Below, one piece after another: positions 23,415-30,147 of a DNA stretch of 35,316 bases; within the stretch, counting starts at the first letter, position 1; each line of letters begins with the position of its first letter. Both the position numbers and the translations under genes were made by a program. Below the pieces are notes generated by a model. The model was not told the DNA's origin and made no database searches. It saw nothing but the letters and a program-made list of their open reading frames with translations. This stretch comes from a virus. The stretch covers positions 1 to 35,316 of IMG/VR virus record IMGVR_UViG_3300021057_000027; one strand, 5' to 3'.

Positions 23415-23949
23415 TTAGTATTTTTAGACACTCCGCATAGGAAACTTTTACAAATGTCCTATATTTAGACTTAGGCGAAACATTAATAATTTGAGTTTTC
23501 CCATGTTCCACGGGGAACTTCTTGTTAAAAATCTCTGTGTCATCCTTATGGATCCTGACCTGCTTAATGTTGATCCCTGACTTGTAGTAAGGCCGGTAAT
23601 CATCGGAGTATCCATCAGCGCCAAACAAAAGGACTTTTGGAACCTGCCATTCGATACACATCAGCAAGAACTCATGTAACGAGTTGTAACCGCGGGCCGG
23701 CGCATCCCATAACGTTAACCTTGATCCTGTCTCTCCCCGCTGGTATGTATTCTCAGGAGAGAACGCTAAAACAAAGTCAACCTCACGACCCAAAACACTT
23801 TCAGCGATTGAATAGTCGTTTATAGCCCCGTAACACATGGGGAATTTGATCAACTCCTCACGATGAGCTTCAAAATCAGATAGTGAATGGCCCTGAAGGA
23901 TTAAAGCTACGGGTCGGCTGGATAATAAGCTTAGGAACTGGTCTTTCAC
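23389..23949 (-). CDS. DUF115 / MptE-like protein, possible glycan-related transferase (186 aa)
   Basis: GTG at 23949 is taken as start because GGAGAAG lies four bases upstream and GTGA overlaps the preceding stop. The N-terminal 'RPVALILQGHSLSDFEAHRE' matches the nucleotide-binding loop of the DUF115/MptE-like fold. 'MCYGAINDYSIAESV' and 'VDFVLAFSPE' follow, the usual second and third elements, and 'VPKVLLFGADGYSDDYRPYY' is typical further on. Relatives act in flagellin or surface-glycan modification and in pterin chemistry. In this phage, with three other transferases and one GT2 nearby, a surface or virion glycan role is the best guess. Confidence 0.65.
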   Translation of the reverse strand: MKDQFLSLLSSRPVALILQGHSLSDFEAHREELIKFPMCYGAINDYSIAESVLGREVDFVLAFSPENTYQRGETGSRLTLWDAPARGYNSLHEFLLMCIEWQVPKVLLFGADGYSDDYRPYYKSGINIKQVRIHKDDTEIFNKKFPVEHGKTQIINVSPKSKYRTFVKVSYAECLKILNEDTYPKN

Positions 23950-24233
23950 TTGTCTTCTCCATGCCAAACAACATGAACTTCTGAATGGCAATCATCTGGA
24001 ATGCTGGCCGTCTGAACCCATACCTTATAAATAGCCAGATACTTTCCATCTGGTAACGCCTCCACGCGCCCGTTACGGCCAGATAAAAAGGTTTCAGCCT
24101 CATCTTTGCGGTCAAAATGCTCAATCTTCTCTTCCCAGTAGCTTCTTGAAGTTTCGACAATGCAAGGCTGCATTTCGGCCGATGCTGGTGTGACTCCGAT
24201 AAAAACAATGGTTAAGAATAAGCAAATCAACAT
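23946..24233 (-). CDS. Small secreted protein with signal peptide (95 aa)
   Basis: AAGGA lies seven bases upstream of the ATG at 24233. Residues 1-19 (MLICLFLTIVFIGVTPASA) are a signal peptide with ASA-E cleavage. The mature protein is small, beta/alpha, with two cysteines (QPCIVE, DDCHSE) that could bond in the periplasm. It overlaps the DUF115-like start by 4 bases, so the two are coupled. The family is unknown. Confidence 0.55.
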   Translation of the reverse strand: MLICLFLTIVFIGVTPASAEMQPCIVETSRSYWEEKIEHFDRKDEAETFLSGRNGRVEALPDGKYLAIYKVWVQTASIPDDCHSEVHVVWHGEDK

Positions 24234-24257
24234 TTAAGAATCCTTCCTATTTAAGAA

Positions 24258-24357
24258 TGGAGAGCAGATTAACCGTGACACGACTTAGGTTATACGTGGC
24301 AAGATGCGGATTCTGACTCTCCAAATATTAAGGGGCCGCTAGAGATTCCCCAATCTC
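24258..24357 (-). ncRNA. Candidate structured RNA / pseudoknot in the gap before the secreted-protein gene
   Basis: Read on the minus strand, GAGATT-GGGG-AATCTC (24357-24342) is a 6-bp hairpin starting one base into the stop codon of the zinc-ribbon gene. Its GGGG loop can pair with CCCC at 24335-24332, giving an H-type pseudoknot. A second element follows: TGGAGAG (24323-24317) pairs with CTCTCCA (24264-24258), and TCAGA/TCTG-type pairing continues inside. I see no coding frame here and tRNA pairing does not fit. Its function, if any, is unknown. It could be a 3' end or leader structure for the downstream secreted-protein gene. Confidence 0.35.
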
Positions 24358-24547
24358 AGCCACACAACACGGCCCCGGTTTCTACAGCCTTCTTTCTAAA
24401 CTCTTCATAACCACAATTAACTTCAAGCATCTGCTGGCCTCTCTTTTTTGAAACCTTTGCAATACATATGGCTTTCTGAAAATCAGGACTCACGGAAGGC
24501 TGGATAATCAAGCTCGCGCCACACTTAGGGCATGGGTTGCTATTCAT
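24356..24547 (-). CDS. Small zinc-ribbon protein (63 aa)
   Basis: GAGGGG is five bases before the ATG at 24547 (MNSNPCPKCGASLII). A TTG one codon upstream is too close to that site. CPKC (residues 5-8) is one half of a zinc ribbon. The other half is less regular (CIAKVSKKRG, NCGYEEF, LCG). The gene overlaps the 29-residue miniprotein before it by one base (TGATG). It is probably a nucleic-acid or protein-binding accessory factor. Confidence 0.5.
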   Translation of the reverse strand: MNSNPCPKCGASLIIQPSVSPDFQKAICIAKVSKKRGQQMLEVNCGYEEFRKKAVETGAVLCG

Positions 24548-24636
24548 CAATGCCCCTCATCTTCCTCATCCCACCCAAAGAAGCCCGTGTCCATGTCGTT
24601 TTTGTTAATAATTTTATCCTCTACCCATTTAGTCAT
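24547..24636 (-). CDS. Acidic miniprotein (29 aa)
   Basis: AAAGGACGAAAT precedes ATG at 24636, a plausible ribosome site. The product starts MTKWVEDKIINKNDMDTGFF and ends in a run of acidic residues (WDEEDEGH). The stop overlaps the zinc-ribbon ATG (TGATG). It is the first gene downstream of the origin region in this direction. It may be a real small protein or a leader peptide that couples translation of the next gene. Confidence 0.4.
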   Translation of the reverse strand: MTKWVEDKIINKNDMDTGFFGWDEEDEGH

Positions 24637-24691
24637 ATTTCGTCCTTTCGCTTGTTTTTTTCGTTGATTTTTCTGTGCAATATTGGGCATT

Positions 24692-24992
24692 TGTTACAGT
24701 GTTACAGATGTTACAGATAAAATGAGCAAAACTCTTTGAGCTTATATATATAAATATTTATTTATTTATTTATTTTGGGTTAATTATCTGTAACAGTTGT
24801 AACATTTTTATAAACCATTGATTTTAAACAACTTAACTGTTACAGATAATGTTACAGATAACAGTAAAATCGACCCAATTATCTGTAACAATAAAAAATT
24901 TTTTCCAAAATCTACCGATTTATCTGTAACAAACCCGTTTTTCTGTAACATTTTTGCGTTTATCTGTAACATTTCAGCGTTTATCTGTAACA
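24692..24992. repeat. Iteron array with A+T-rich block: probable replication origin
   Basis: Nine copies of a 12-mer TTATCTGTAACA (one with a single mismatch) are present. On the plus strand they start at 24784, 24879, 24920, 24939, 24960 and 24981. In inverted orientation (TGTTACAGATAA) they start at 24709, 24838 and 24850. Partial copies are at 24692, 24700 and 24796. The last four are phased at 19-21 bp. A nearly pure A+T tract lies at 24741-24776. The array begins at the 3' end of the VapE-like helicase gene, whose last codons are made of repeat copies. Iterons plus an easily melted tract beside replication genes are the standard look of an origin. No other gene is supported in this 300-base stretch. 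Confidence 0.8.
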
Positions 24993-26251
24993 CTTTCTAA
25001 TGAGTATCCGCGGAACGTTTCGCCGTTCTTTCTGGTGACCTTAGTTTTGCCAAATCCAAGCTTTTTCATGACATTGGCAATCCTTAACGCAATGCTTCTG
25101 TTCATCTCTTTTTCAGCCCCTTTTAAAGCCTCAACGTAAATATCTTTAGCCGAAACTGCGTCAAACTTGCTCTGGTTCATCAATAACCATTGATAAATAG
25201 TAGGCTCCCATTCATCCTGAGCTTCGCGGCTTTGCTGTACTTCACTTGCTAACCCTAGAATCTTTTCATCTTTGATATAGAGCGGGAATCCCTGTTTATA
25301 GAGATTAAAGGCTTCCGCAAAGAGCTGGTCGCGATCTCTGGCCAGCTCTGAGACCTTTATCTTTCGAACCTCAATGGGTAAGAAACGCCTGTTTCCTGTG
25401 TTGTCGGTTAAATAGCCAGCGTTTGTTGGGTTGATAGTTCCGATAAATATTGATTTGCGAGGAAATTTGCGGGTTGTTCTCTGATAAGGAAGGCGGACTT
25501 CATCAACGCGGTTTGACAGAAACGCCTTAAGGCTTTCAATTTCTCGGCCAAAACATGGCATTTCGGGAACTTCAATAATCCAGTGGCGCTGAATCTTTTG
25601 AACGGTTTCTTTGTCCCGATCCAGCAGACTGACTTCCCCGAACCATTGGCCGCCTAAAACTTCTACAAGCTGGCTTTTGCCGATCCCTTGATTACCCTCC
25701 AAAATCATCATGTAATCGAATTTGCAGCCGGGTTTGTCCGCTCTCGCGCAAGCCGCCACAAGGATCATTTGGCCAACATATTGGGTATATGGATTTAAAT
25801 CAGCCCCGCAATAATAGGTTAGCCAGCATTCAAGGCGGGTGTTACCGTCCCACTTAAGGGCTGATAGGTACTCTTTAACTGGGTTGTATTTGTTCTTTAG
25901 AGCAATATTTATGACGGCTTCGTGTATCGTGTTGACTGTTGGCTCGATTCTGTAACGTCGAAGATACTCTTTGACTTGCAAAAGATCATGATCATCCAAA
26001 TGTTTTGGGAACAAATCGAATTCATGCCAAACTGCGTGGCGGACAACCTCAACGTCTTCCGTGAAAATGTTGTATCGAAAAAGCTTGTCCAGCTCAGGAT
26101 CGCAATTAAAGATGTTGATGATGTTGTTGTATGTGGGCCGAAGCTCTTTAGTCCTTCCCTTTGTGTCCCAATTAAGATGCGGAAAACTGCGAATAATGGA
26201 TTCGTTGTCCAATAACTCTGATTGCTGCTTTACGAAGTCTGAAGCTTTCAA
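24974..26251 (-). CDS. VapE-like SF3-family helicase/ATPase (425 aa)
   Basis: The TTG at 26251 is preferred (GGGGG five bases upstream, one base after the CHC2 gene stop). A GTG ten codons earlier lies inside that gene. The protein matches the virulence-associated E family. Its N-terminal region contains 'NPVKEYLSALKWDGNTRLEC', the ATPase core has Walker A 'MILEGNQGIGKSQ' (about residues 182-194), a Walker B-like 'WIIEVPEMP' and sensor 'KSIFIGTINPTNAGYLTDNT', and 'GNRRFLPIEV' follows. Phage VapE-type proteins are replicative helicases, usually paired with a primase domain. The final codons fall in the iteron array. It probably loads at those iterons. Confidence 0.88.
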   Translation of the reverse strand: MKASDFVKQQSELLDNESIIRSFPHLNWDTKGRTKELRPTYNNIINIFNCDPELDKLFRYNIFTEDVEVVRHAVWHEFDLFPKHLDDHDLLQVKEYLRRYRIEPTVNTIHEAVINIALKNKYNPVKEYLSALKWDGNTRLECWLTYYCGADLNPYTQYVGQMILVAACARADKPGCKFDYMMILEGNQGIGKSQLVEVLGGQWFGEVSLLDRDKETVQKIQRHWIIEVPEMPCFGREIESLKAFLSNRVDEVRLPYQRTTRKFPRKSIFIGTINPTNAGYLTDNTGNRRFLPIEVRKIKVSELARDRDQLFAEAFNLYKQGFPLYIKDEKILGLASEVQQSREAQDEWEPTIYQWLLMNQSKFDAVSAKDIYVEALKGAEKEMNRSIALRIANVMKKLGFGKTKVTRKNGETFRGYSLESVTDKR

Positions 26252-26252
26252 T

Positions 26253-26825
26253 TTAAACCCCCATGAGATATTTAACGGCACTGTTAAAGTCAGTTTGCTG
26301 AATTGTCATAACAAATTTGATGACGTCCCCGCTTTCCTTGCAGCCAAAGCAGTGATATGTGTTTGTGTCGCGATAAATAAAAAACGATGGCGTATCCTCT
26401 GCGTGAAACGGACAGACGGCTTTAATCTTTTTTGAAAAGTGAAATTCCTTTTCGAAGTTATAAATTTGTTCAATCGGAACGGCTTTCGCGCGCTCTACGT
26501 CTAAATATTCTTTTTGCCGGGGGTTAGGTTGGCCGTTTTTCTGTGGCTTGATAATCTTGGCAACTTGTTTAAGTCTTTCTAATCTCTCAATCTGTTTAAA
26601 CGGTTCAGTTGGCATGAAAACTTCAATAGCTTTTAGATAAAACCATTTTGAAAAAGCATCCATGTCTGACTCAGAAATCTGTGTGAGCGGCCCTTTGATA
26701 TCAAGGATTTTGCCCTTCCATTCGGCAACTAATTTCGGAAGGATTTTCACCGCTTCGGGAAATGTTTCGATTAACTCTTTTGAGGTCAAGGGCTTGTATG
26801 TTGGATTATTTGCTTCGCTTGTCAT
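26253..26825 (-). CDS. CHC2 zinc-finger primase-like protein, no TOPRIM domain (190 aa)
   Basis: The last 55 residues form a DnaG-type CHC2 zinc-binding domain: C138-x2-H141 in 'AVCPFHAEDTPSFFIYRDT', then C159-x2-C162 in 'TYHCFGCKESGDVIKFVM'. The first 135 residues are helical and basic with no recognisable fold. The catalytic TOPRIM/RNA polymerase part of DnaG is absent, and the next gene is the SF3 helicase. The protein could be an initiator or zinc subunit that works with a host primase, or part of a split primase. The start at 26825 overlaps the upstream small gene by 20 bases. Confidence 0.85.
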   Translation of the reverse strand: MTSEANNPTYKPLTSKELIETFPEAVKILPKLVAEWKGKILDIKGPLTQISESDMDAFSKWFYLKAIEVFMPTEPFKQIERLERLKQVAKIIKPQKNGQPNPRQKEYLDVERAKAVPIEQIYNFEKEFHFSKKIKAVCPFHAEDTPSFFIYRDTNTYHCFGCKESGDVIKFVMTIQQTDFNSAVKYLMGV

Positions 26826-26988
26826 TTTTAATTTTCTCGACGGGACAATAATTCATTTTCGAAACAATGTTTACGTGTATCGATTTACGATTGATTGTTT
26901 GCTGTGTACCCATCCCACAATAGACATTGCCTTTGTGGTGAGTGCAAAACGCGCATACGTGCTCAATTTTTGGACAAACTTCAAACAT
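26806..26988 (-). CDS. Small cysteine-rich protein (60 aa)
   Basis: It has five cysteines: VCPK, VCAFC, VYCGMG and YCPV. The spacing could bind zinc. It starts MFEVCPKIEHVCAFCTHHKG and overlaps the CHC2 gene. No good ribosome site precedes the ATG, and a strong terminator lies just upstream, so it would depend on read-through. A small zinc-binding accessory protein is possible. Function is unknown. Confidence 0.45.
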   Translation of the reverse strand: MFEVCPKIEHVCAFCTHHKGNVYCGMGTQQTINRKSIHVNIVSKMNYCPVEKIKNDKRSK

Positions 26989-27021
26989 TTAATTTAAAAG
27001 GAGGGGTAAAACTATTACTGC

Positions 27022-27047
27022 CGGGGGCGGCGGAATTGCCGCCCCCG
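27022..27047 (-). terminator. Strong intrinsic terminator-like hairpin
   Basis: A perfect 10-bp G+C stem (CGGGGGCGGC / GCCGCCCCCG) with a 6-base loop lies just after the stop of the gene at 27067. On the minus strand the following bases include only a short TTTT, so it may attenuate transcription into the primase-helicase genes rather than stop it fully. Confidence 0.65.
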
Positions 27048-27066
27048 TCTATATAAAGGGGAAATA

Positions 27067-27813
27067 TTATTCCCCGCCGATATCATCGGGTGTTTCGTCA
27101 TGAACTTGGATCACGTCTTTCTTCGGCCCAAATTCCTTGTACCACCGTTCAGCGATCTTGTAGTCTTCGTCGGCGGAATGTCCACAATCACGAATCTTAA
27201 GAACGAAATAGGTTCCTTCATCGTTCTTTTCTTGCTTTGGGAACAAGCGGTATTGATAGCGGAACATATCTCCACCACGATAACTTGCCAGCGAGTTAAG
27301 CTCTTTTCCCGCCTTAAACGACGATTTGGAAAAGCTAACAACTATCGGCATCGGAACGCCTGGAAAATATGAAAAGAAGTTTAGAAACTTTGTGGCTAAT
27401 GGAGCTTCGCCATTTGGCCCCCATTCGGCTTCTTTCTGAACTCGTGGATCGTGTGGGTCGCTTGACTTCCAGATCAGCGCTCCCGAAGCAAAATTCGGGT
27501 TATAGTTCGGGTCTTTTTTGTTCCGCGGATTAAACCTGGCCCAGTTTGTAAAGCGGAAAATCGGGACAAAGAAATCCGGTAGAGGCTCTTTGGTTAATGA
27601 GTTTATAATCATCCCGGGTTCTAAGCCTTCTAAACGATCAACAATTTCGTCTGATAAGCCCTGAAGAAGCTTTGCGCGTGGAATGACTAAATCTTCTCTG
27701 TCAGCGGCTTCCTCAAATCCTCGCCGTGGGTCTTCAATAGTAGCGATACTGGTTTGCTCAACTTTCTTGACTGCAATTGCGTTTGCTGCTTTTGATAATT
27801 TTGCTCTTGTCAT
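27067..27813 (-). CDS. Phage replication-region protein, ssDNA-binding-like (248 aa)
   Basis: GGAGAAGTCCC lies before ATG at 27813. The N-terminus is basic (TRAKLSKAANAIAVKKVEQT). The middle is beta-rich with 'FFVPIFRFTNWARFNPRNKK', and the C-terminus ends in an acidic tail (VHDETPDDIGGE). An acidic tail on a beta-rich core is typical of single-strand binding proteins, and the gene lies between the helicase/nuclease and primase genes. I did not find a defined SSB or OB motif, so the role is an inference. Confidence 0.45.
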   Translation of the reverse strand: MTRAKLSKAANAIAVKKVEQTSIATIEDPRRGFEEAADREDLVIPRAKLLQGLSDEIVDRLEGLEPGMIINSLTKEPLPDFFVPIFRFTNWARFNPRNKKDPNYNPNFASGALIWKSSDPHDPRVQKEAEWGPNGEAPLATKFLNFFSYFPGVPMPIVVSFSKSSFKAGKELNSLASYRGGDMFRYQYRLFPKQEKNDEGTYFVLKIRDCGHSADEDYKIAERWYKEFGPKKDVIQVHDETPDDIGGE

Positions 27814-27838
27814 GGGACTTCTCCGTTTTGGTTTTTGG

Positions 27839-28240
27839 TTAATTTGATTCGTAGAATCGGATTGAAGGCTTTACGTAATAGGTAATAAAGCCCGGAACTT
27901 CTTTGCCCTCTTTGATCATTTCACCAATTACCGAAGACAATGTATTCGTGTTTACGGTCTTCTTGATAATCTCTCGATAGCCCGCATCCGTCAGGAACTT
28001 GAAAACATCTTCTTCATGCTGAAGCGTGTAATTGGCATAAATGCGTTTGCTCTCCGGCATCGTTGCAAAGCCAATTCCTTCATATTTGGCTGTTGAGGTT
28101 TTGCCGGCATCTTCTAACGCCTGTATCAAACGGGTTTGTGCTTGCTCATACTCTTTAGAGGCCAGCTCAAAGGCTTCCTTTGTTTCGTCTCGCCTTTTCC
28201 TTTTCTCTTTAAGCTCTACAAGCATTTCGCGTTCTTTCAT
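27839..28240 (-). CDS. Coiled-coil phage protein, Gp157-like pattern (133 aa)
   Basis: ATG at 28240 overlaps the stop of the VRR-NUC gene (ATGA) and is preceded by GGGGGTGGGTGG. The first 50 residues are a charged coiled coil (KEREMLVELKEKRKRRDETK), then 'KYEGIGFATMPESKRIYANY' and 'FKFLTDAGYREIIKKTVNTN'. The arrangement of an N-terminal helical pair and a compact C-terminal domain ending 'ITYYVKPSIRFYE' is like phage Gp157-type or recombination-region proteins. I cannot confirm the family. Confidence 0.45.
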   Translation of the reverse strand: MKEREMLVELKEKRKRRDETKEAFELASKEYEQAQTRLIQALEDAGKTSTAKYEGIGFATMPESKRIYANYTLQHEEDVFKFLTDAGYREIIKKTVNTNTLSSVIGEMIKEGKEVPGFITYYVKPSIRFYESN

Positions 28241-28524
28241 GCCACCCACCCCCTTTCTTTGAGTATTTTTTTATATTCTTCGAGACTACGGACAACGTAA
28301 GCCGTTCCACCGGCGGACTGTATAGCCTTGATCGTGAACTTCTGAATCTTCGACACAGTCCCAGTTGGAGTTTTTATCTCGAAAAATAAATGCTCGCCGT
28401 TATGGATAACGAATAAATCTGGAATACCGGAATACCACTTGTCCGAAATCTTAAATAGAAACGCTGTCGGCAACGCTTCCCGCGTATAACTTATGATCTG
28501 TGACTTTATACGTGTTTCGTCCAC
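28237..28524 (-). CDS. VRR-NUC domain nuclease (95 aa)
   Basis: GTG at 28524 with GAGGGA upstream, overlapping the helicase gene by 74 bases. The whole protein is one VRR-NUC fold. The PD-(D/E)XK residues are visible in 'YSGIPDLFVIHNGEHLFFEI' followed directly by Lys: the D of IPD, the E of FFEI and that Lys. 'AIQSAGGTAYVVRSLEEYKK' closes the fold. This nuclease family appears as stand-alone phage proteins next to SNF2 or other helicases and cleaves branched DNA. It may act with the adjacent helicase on replication forks or recombination intermediates. Confidence 0.85.
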   Translation of the reverse strand: MDETRIKSQIISYTREALPTAFLFKISDKWYSGIPDLFVIHNGEHLFFEIKTPTGTVSKIQKFTIKAIQSAGGTAYVVRSLEEYKKILKERGWVA

Positions 28525-29932
28525 TTAAATAATCCCTCACCAATTCAAAATGATCTTTCTTGCCTTTTAAAACGTGTAGAATCTTTTCGTCGATTGTGTT
28601 TTCACAAAGAATATGAACATAAGTTGTAGATTCGGTTTGCCCGGCTCTATCGGTACGGCCGCGGGCTTGTTCATAGGTTTCCCATGAGTAATCAAGCGAA
28701 TAAAAAATCTGTAAGTGGCAATTGACGAATGTCAGGCCATGCCCGGCCGATTTAGGATGTGCGATTAAATATTGCTTCTCTCCCGATTTAAACTGATCAA
28801 TGGAAAGTTGCTTGTCAGCAGTCTTTCCGTATAAGAGGCAACACTTATCACCCAACTCTTTAGCGATCCGCTCAATATCCCACTGAAACACTGCCCAGAT
28901 AATCACCTGCTGATCCCCTGCTTCTTCCAGAATTTCGTTTAACTCGTTTAGTTTTGGGTTTGTCCCGGGGATAGATACAGAGTTGCCGCGCGTATCGATG
29001 GCAAAGCCGCTGGTTATTTGGCGAAGCTTCATGATTTTTGTAAGAGCTACCTGAGCGACGATGTCACTATTTTGAATCTCTGCGATGGCTTCCCTCTCCA
29101 TTTCCTTATAGATACGGCGCTGATCGTCAGTCATTTCGACAATACGGTTCTGATCAACTGTTGGCGGAAGGTCTAAGCAATCACGTTTCTTAACAAAGTG
29201 ACAAAGAGGCTTTAGACGATCCATAAATACGGTCTTCTTTGAAGGATGAAGCACGAGCTTAAAGCCCTTGCTGTAAAGTTCTTTGGCCGCCGATGGAGGG
29301 ATAAATCCGTTGGACATAATTTGATTACCTCGCCCATAGGCGAAGTACTCGGCGCGGAACGCATAAAAGCGTTGGTGGAAGACGTTGTCCTTTAGGAAGG
29401 CGATCTGCGGCCAATATTCCAGTTCACAATTTGGAGCGGGAGTTCCTGACATCACCACCCGATATTTAAAAGCGTCTTTCGCATTGATTAATGCTTTGGT
29501 GATTTTTGTTTCATGGTTCTTTATCTTTGAGCTTTCATCTAAGGCGATCATCCATTCTTGATCATGTGGTGACATTAGTTGATTTAGAAAGCCGCTGATT
29601 CGCTTTGTGAGTAGACCTTCATAGTTGACGATATAGATGTCTGCCTGCTCAACCTTCTTCGCTTTGTGAAGGTTTTGATATTTGTAGGAGGTGAACTTCT
29701 TAACATCTTCACCCCATGCGCCTTCTATTAATGCCAATGGACAGACTACGAATAGTTTTAGATTTTGATCCTGTTCGCGTAGTCTTCGGAAAGTCTCAAG
29801 CAGCCCTAAAGTTTTTCCACATCCGATCTCCCAATAAAGCGCTCCCACACCTTTATTCTTAAGGATGAACTCAACGCCTTTTTTCTGATGATCAAATAGC
29901 TGGTAATCTAATTTAACTCGTGGGTTTGCCAT
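28451..29932 (-). CDS. Snf2-type SF2 helicase/translocase (493 aa)
   Basis: Motifs in order are 'YWEIGCGKTLGLLET' (Walker A, about 36-41), 'FVVCPLALIEGAW' (Ia), 'WMIALDESSKIKNH' (motif II, D132-E133-S-S), 'RVVMSGTPAPN' (III), 'QQVIIWAVFQWDIERIAKEL' (IV), 'LIAHPKSAGHGLTFVNC' (V) and 'QARGRTDRAGQTESTTYVHI' (VI). The full Snf2-like core is present with no extra domain. Phage members lie near replication genes and remodel or reverse branched DNA. It is followed by the VRR-NUC gene with a long overlap, so the two are probably translated together. Confidence 0.9.
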   Translation of the reverse strand: MANPRVKLDYQLFDHQKKGVEFILKNKGVGALYWEIGCGKTLGLLETFRRLREQDQNLKLFVVCPLALIEGAWGEDVKKFTSYKYQNLHKAKKVEQADIYIVNYEGLLTKRISGFLNQLMSPHDQEWMIALDESSKIKNHETKITKALINAKDAFKYRVVMSGTPAPNCELEYWPQIAFLKDNVFHQRFYAFRAEYFAYGRGNQIMSNGFIPPSAAKELYSKGFKLVLHPSKKTVFMDRLKPLCHFVKKRDCLDLPPTVDQNRIVEMTDDQRRIYKEMEREAIAEIQNSDIVAQVALTKIMKLRQITSGFAIDTRGNSVSIPGTNPKLNELNEILEEAGDQQVIIWAVFQWDIERIAKELGDKCCLLYGKTADKQLSIDQFKSGEKQYLIAHPKSAGHGLTFVNCHLQIFYSLDYSWETYEQARGRTDRAGQTESTTYVHILCENTIDEKILHVLKGKKDHFELVRDYLSGRNTYKVTDHKLYAGSVADSVSI

Positions 29933-30147
29933 GATTTTCTTTCCAGTAATTTAATTTTTTCTTTGATGTGTATCGAAATTGGCTTTATTACCGGGGTTTC
30001 AATGGGCGTTATTTCGATAAAATATTCCCGGCCGTTAAAGATCACGATTCCCATTTTTCCTGATTCTGTGCGATAATAAATTTTGAGCTGTTTCAACTGA
30101 CTGAAGGAAAGCAACTTCCAGAAATCCTGAATAAAGGGTTCACACAA
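29908..30147 (-). CDS. Small protein before the helicase (about 79 aa, start uncertain)
   Basis: The frame is open over 29908-30276, but its upstream half overlaps the preceding gene in another phase. A TTG at 30147 (then CEPFIQDFWKLLSFSQLKQL) sits at that gene's stop and is the likely start, though without a good ribosome site. The product contains 'YYRTESGKMGIVIFNGREYF', an alpha/beta pattern, and ends KSWQTHELN. It overlaps the helicase ATG by 25 bases. Function is unknown. Confidence 0.4.
   Translation of the reverse strand: MCEPFIQDFWKLLSFSQLKQLKIYYRTESGKMGIVIFNGREYFIEITPIETPVIKPISIHIKEKIKLLERKSWQTHELN

Noticed and set aside
24258-24323. tRNA-like fold closed by TGGAGAG/CTCTCCA
   Set aside because: The T-arm, anticodon stem and loop sizes do not fit a tRNA on either strand, so it is listed only as a structured candidate.
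24692-24992. CRISPR or microsatellite explanation for the 12-mer repeats
   Set aside because: Units are too short, occur in both orientations and are irregularly spaced with overlapping copies. An iteron origin next to replication genes fits.
24808-25000. Open frames of about 60 codons on both strands across the repeat array
   Set aside because: They arise because the 12-mer iteron, read in frame, has no stop (it yields repeating VTDK, MLQIN or FICN peptides). No ribosome site and no independent coding pattern is present.
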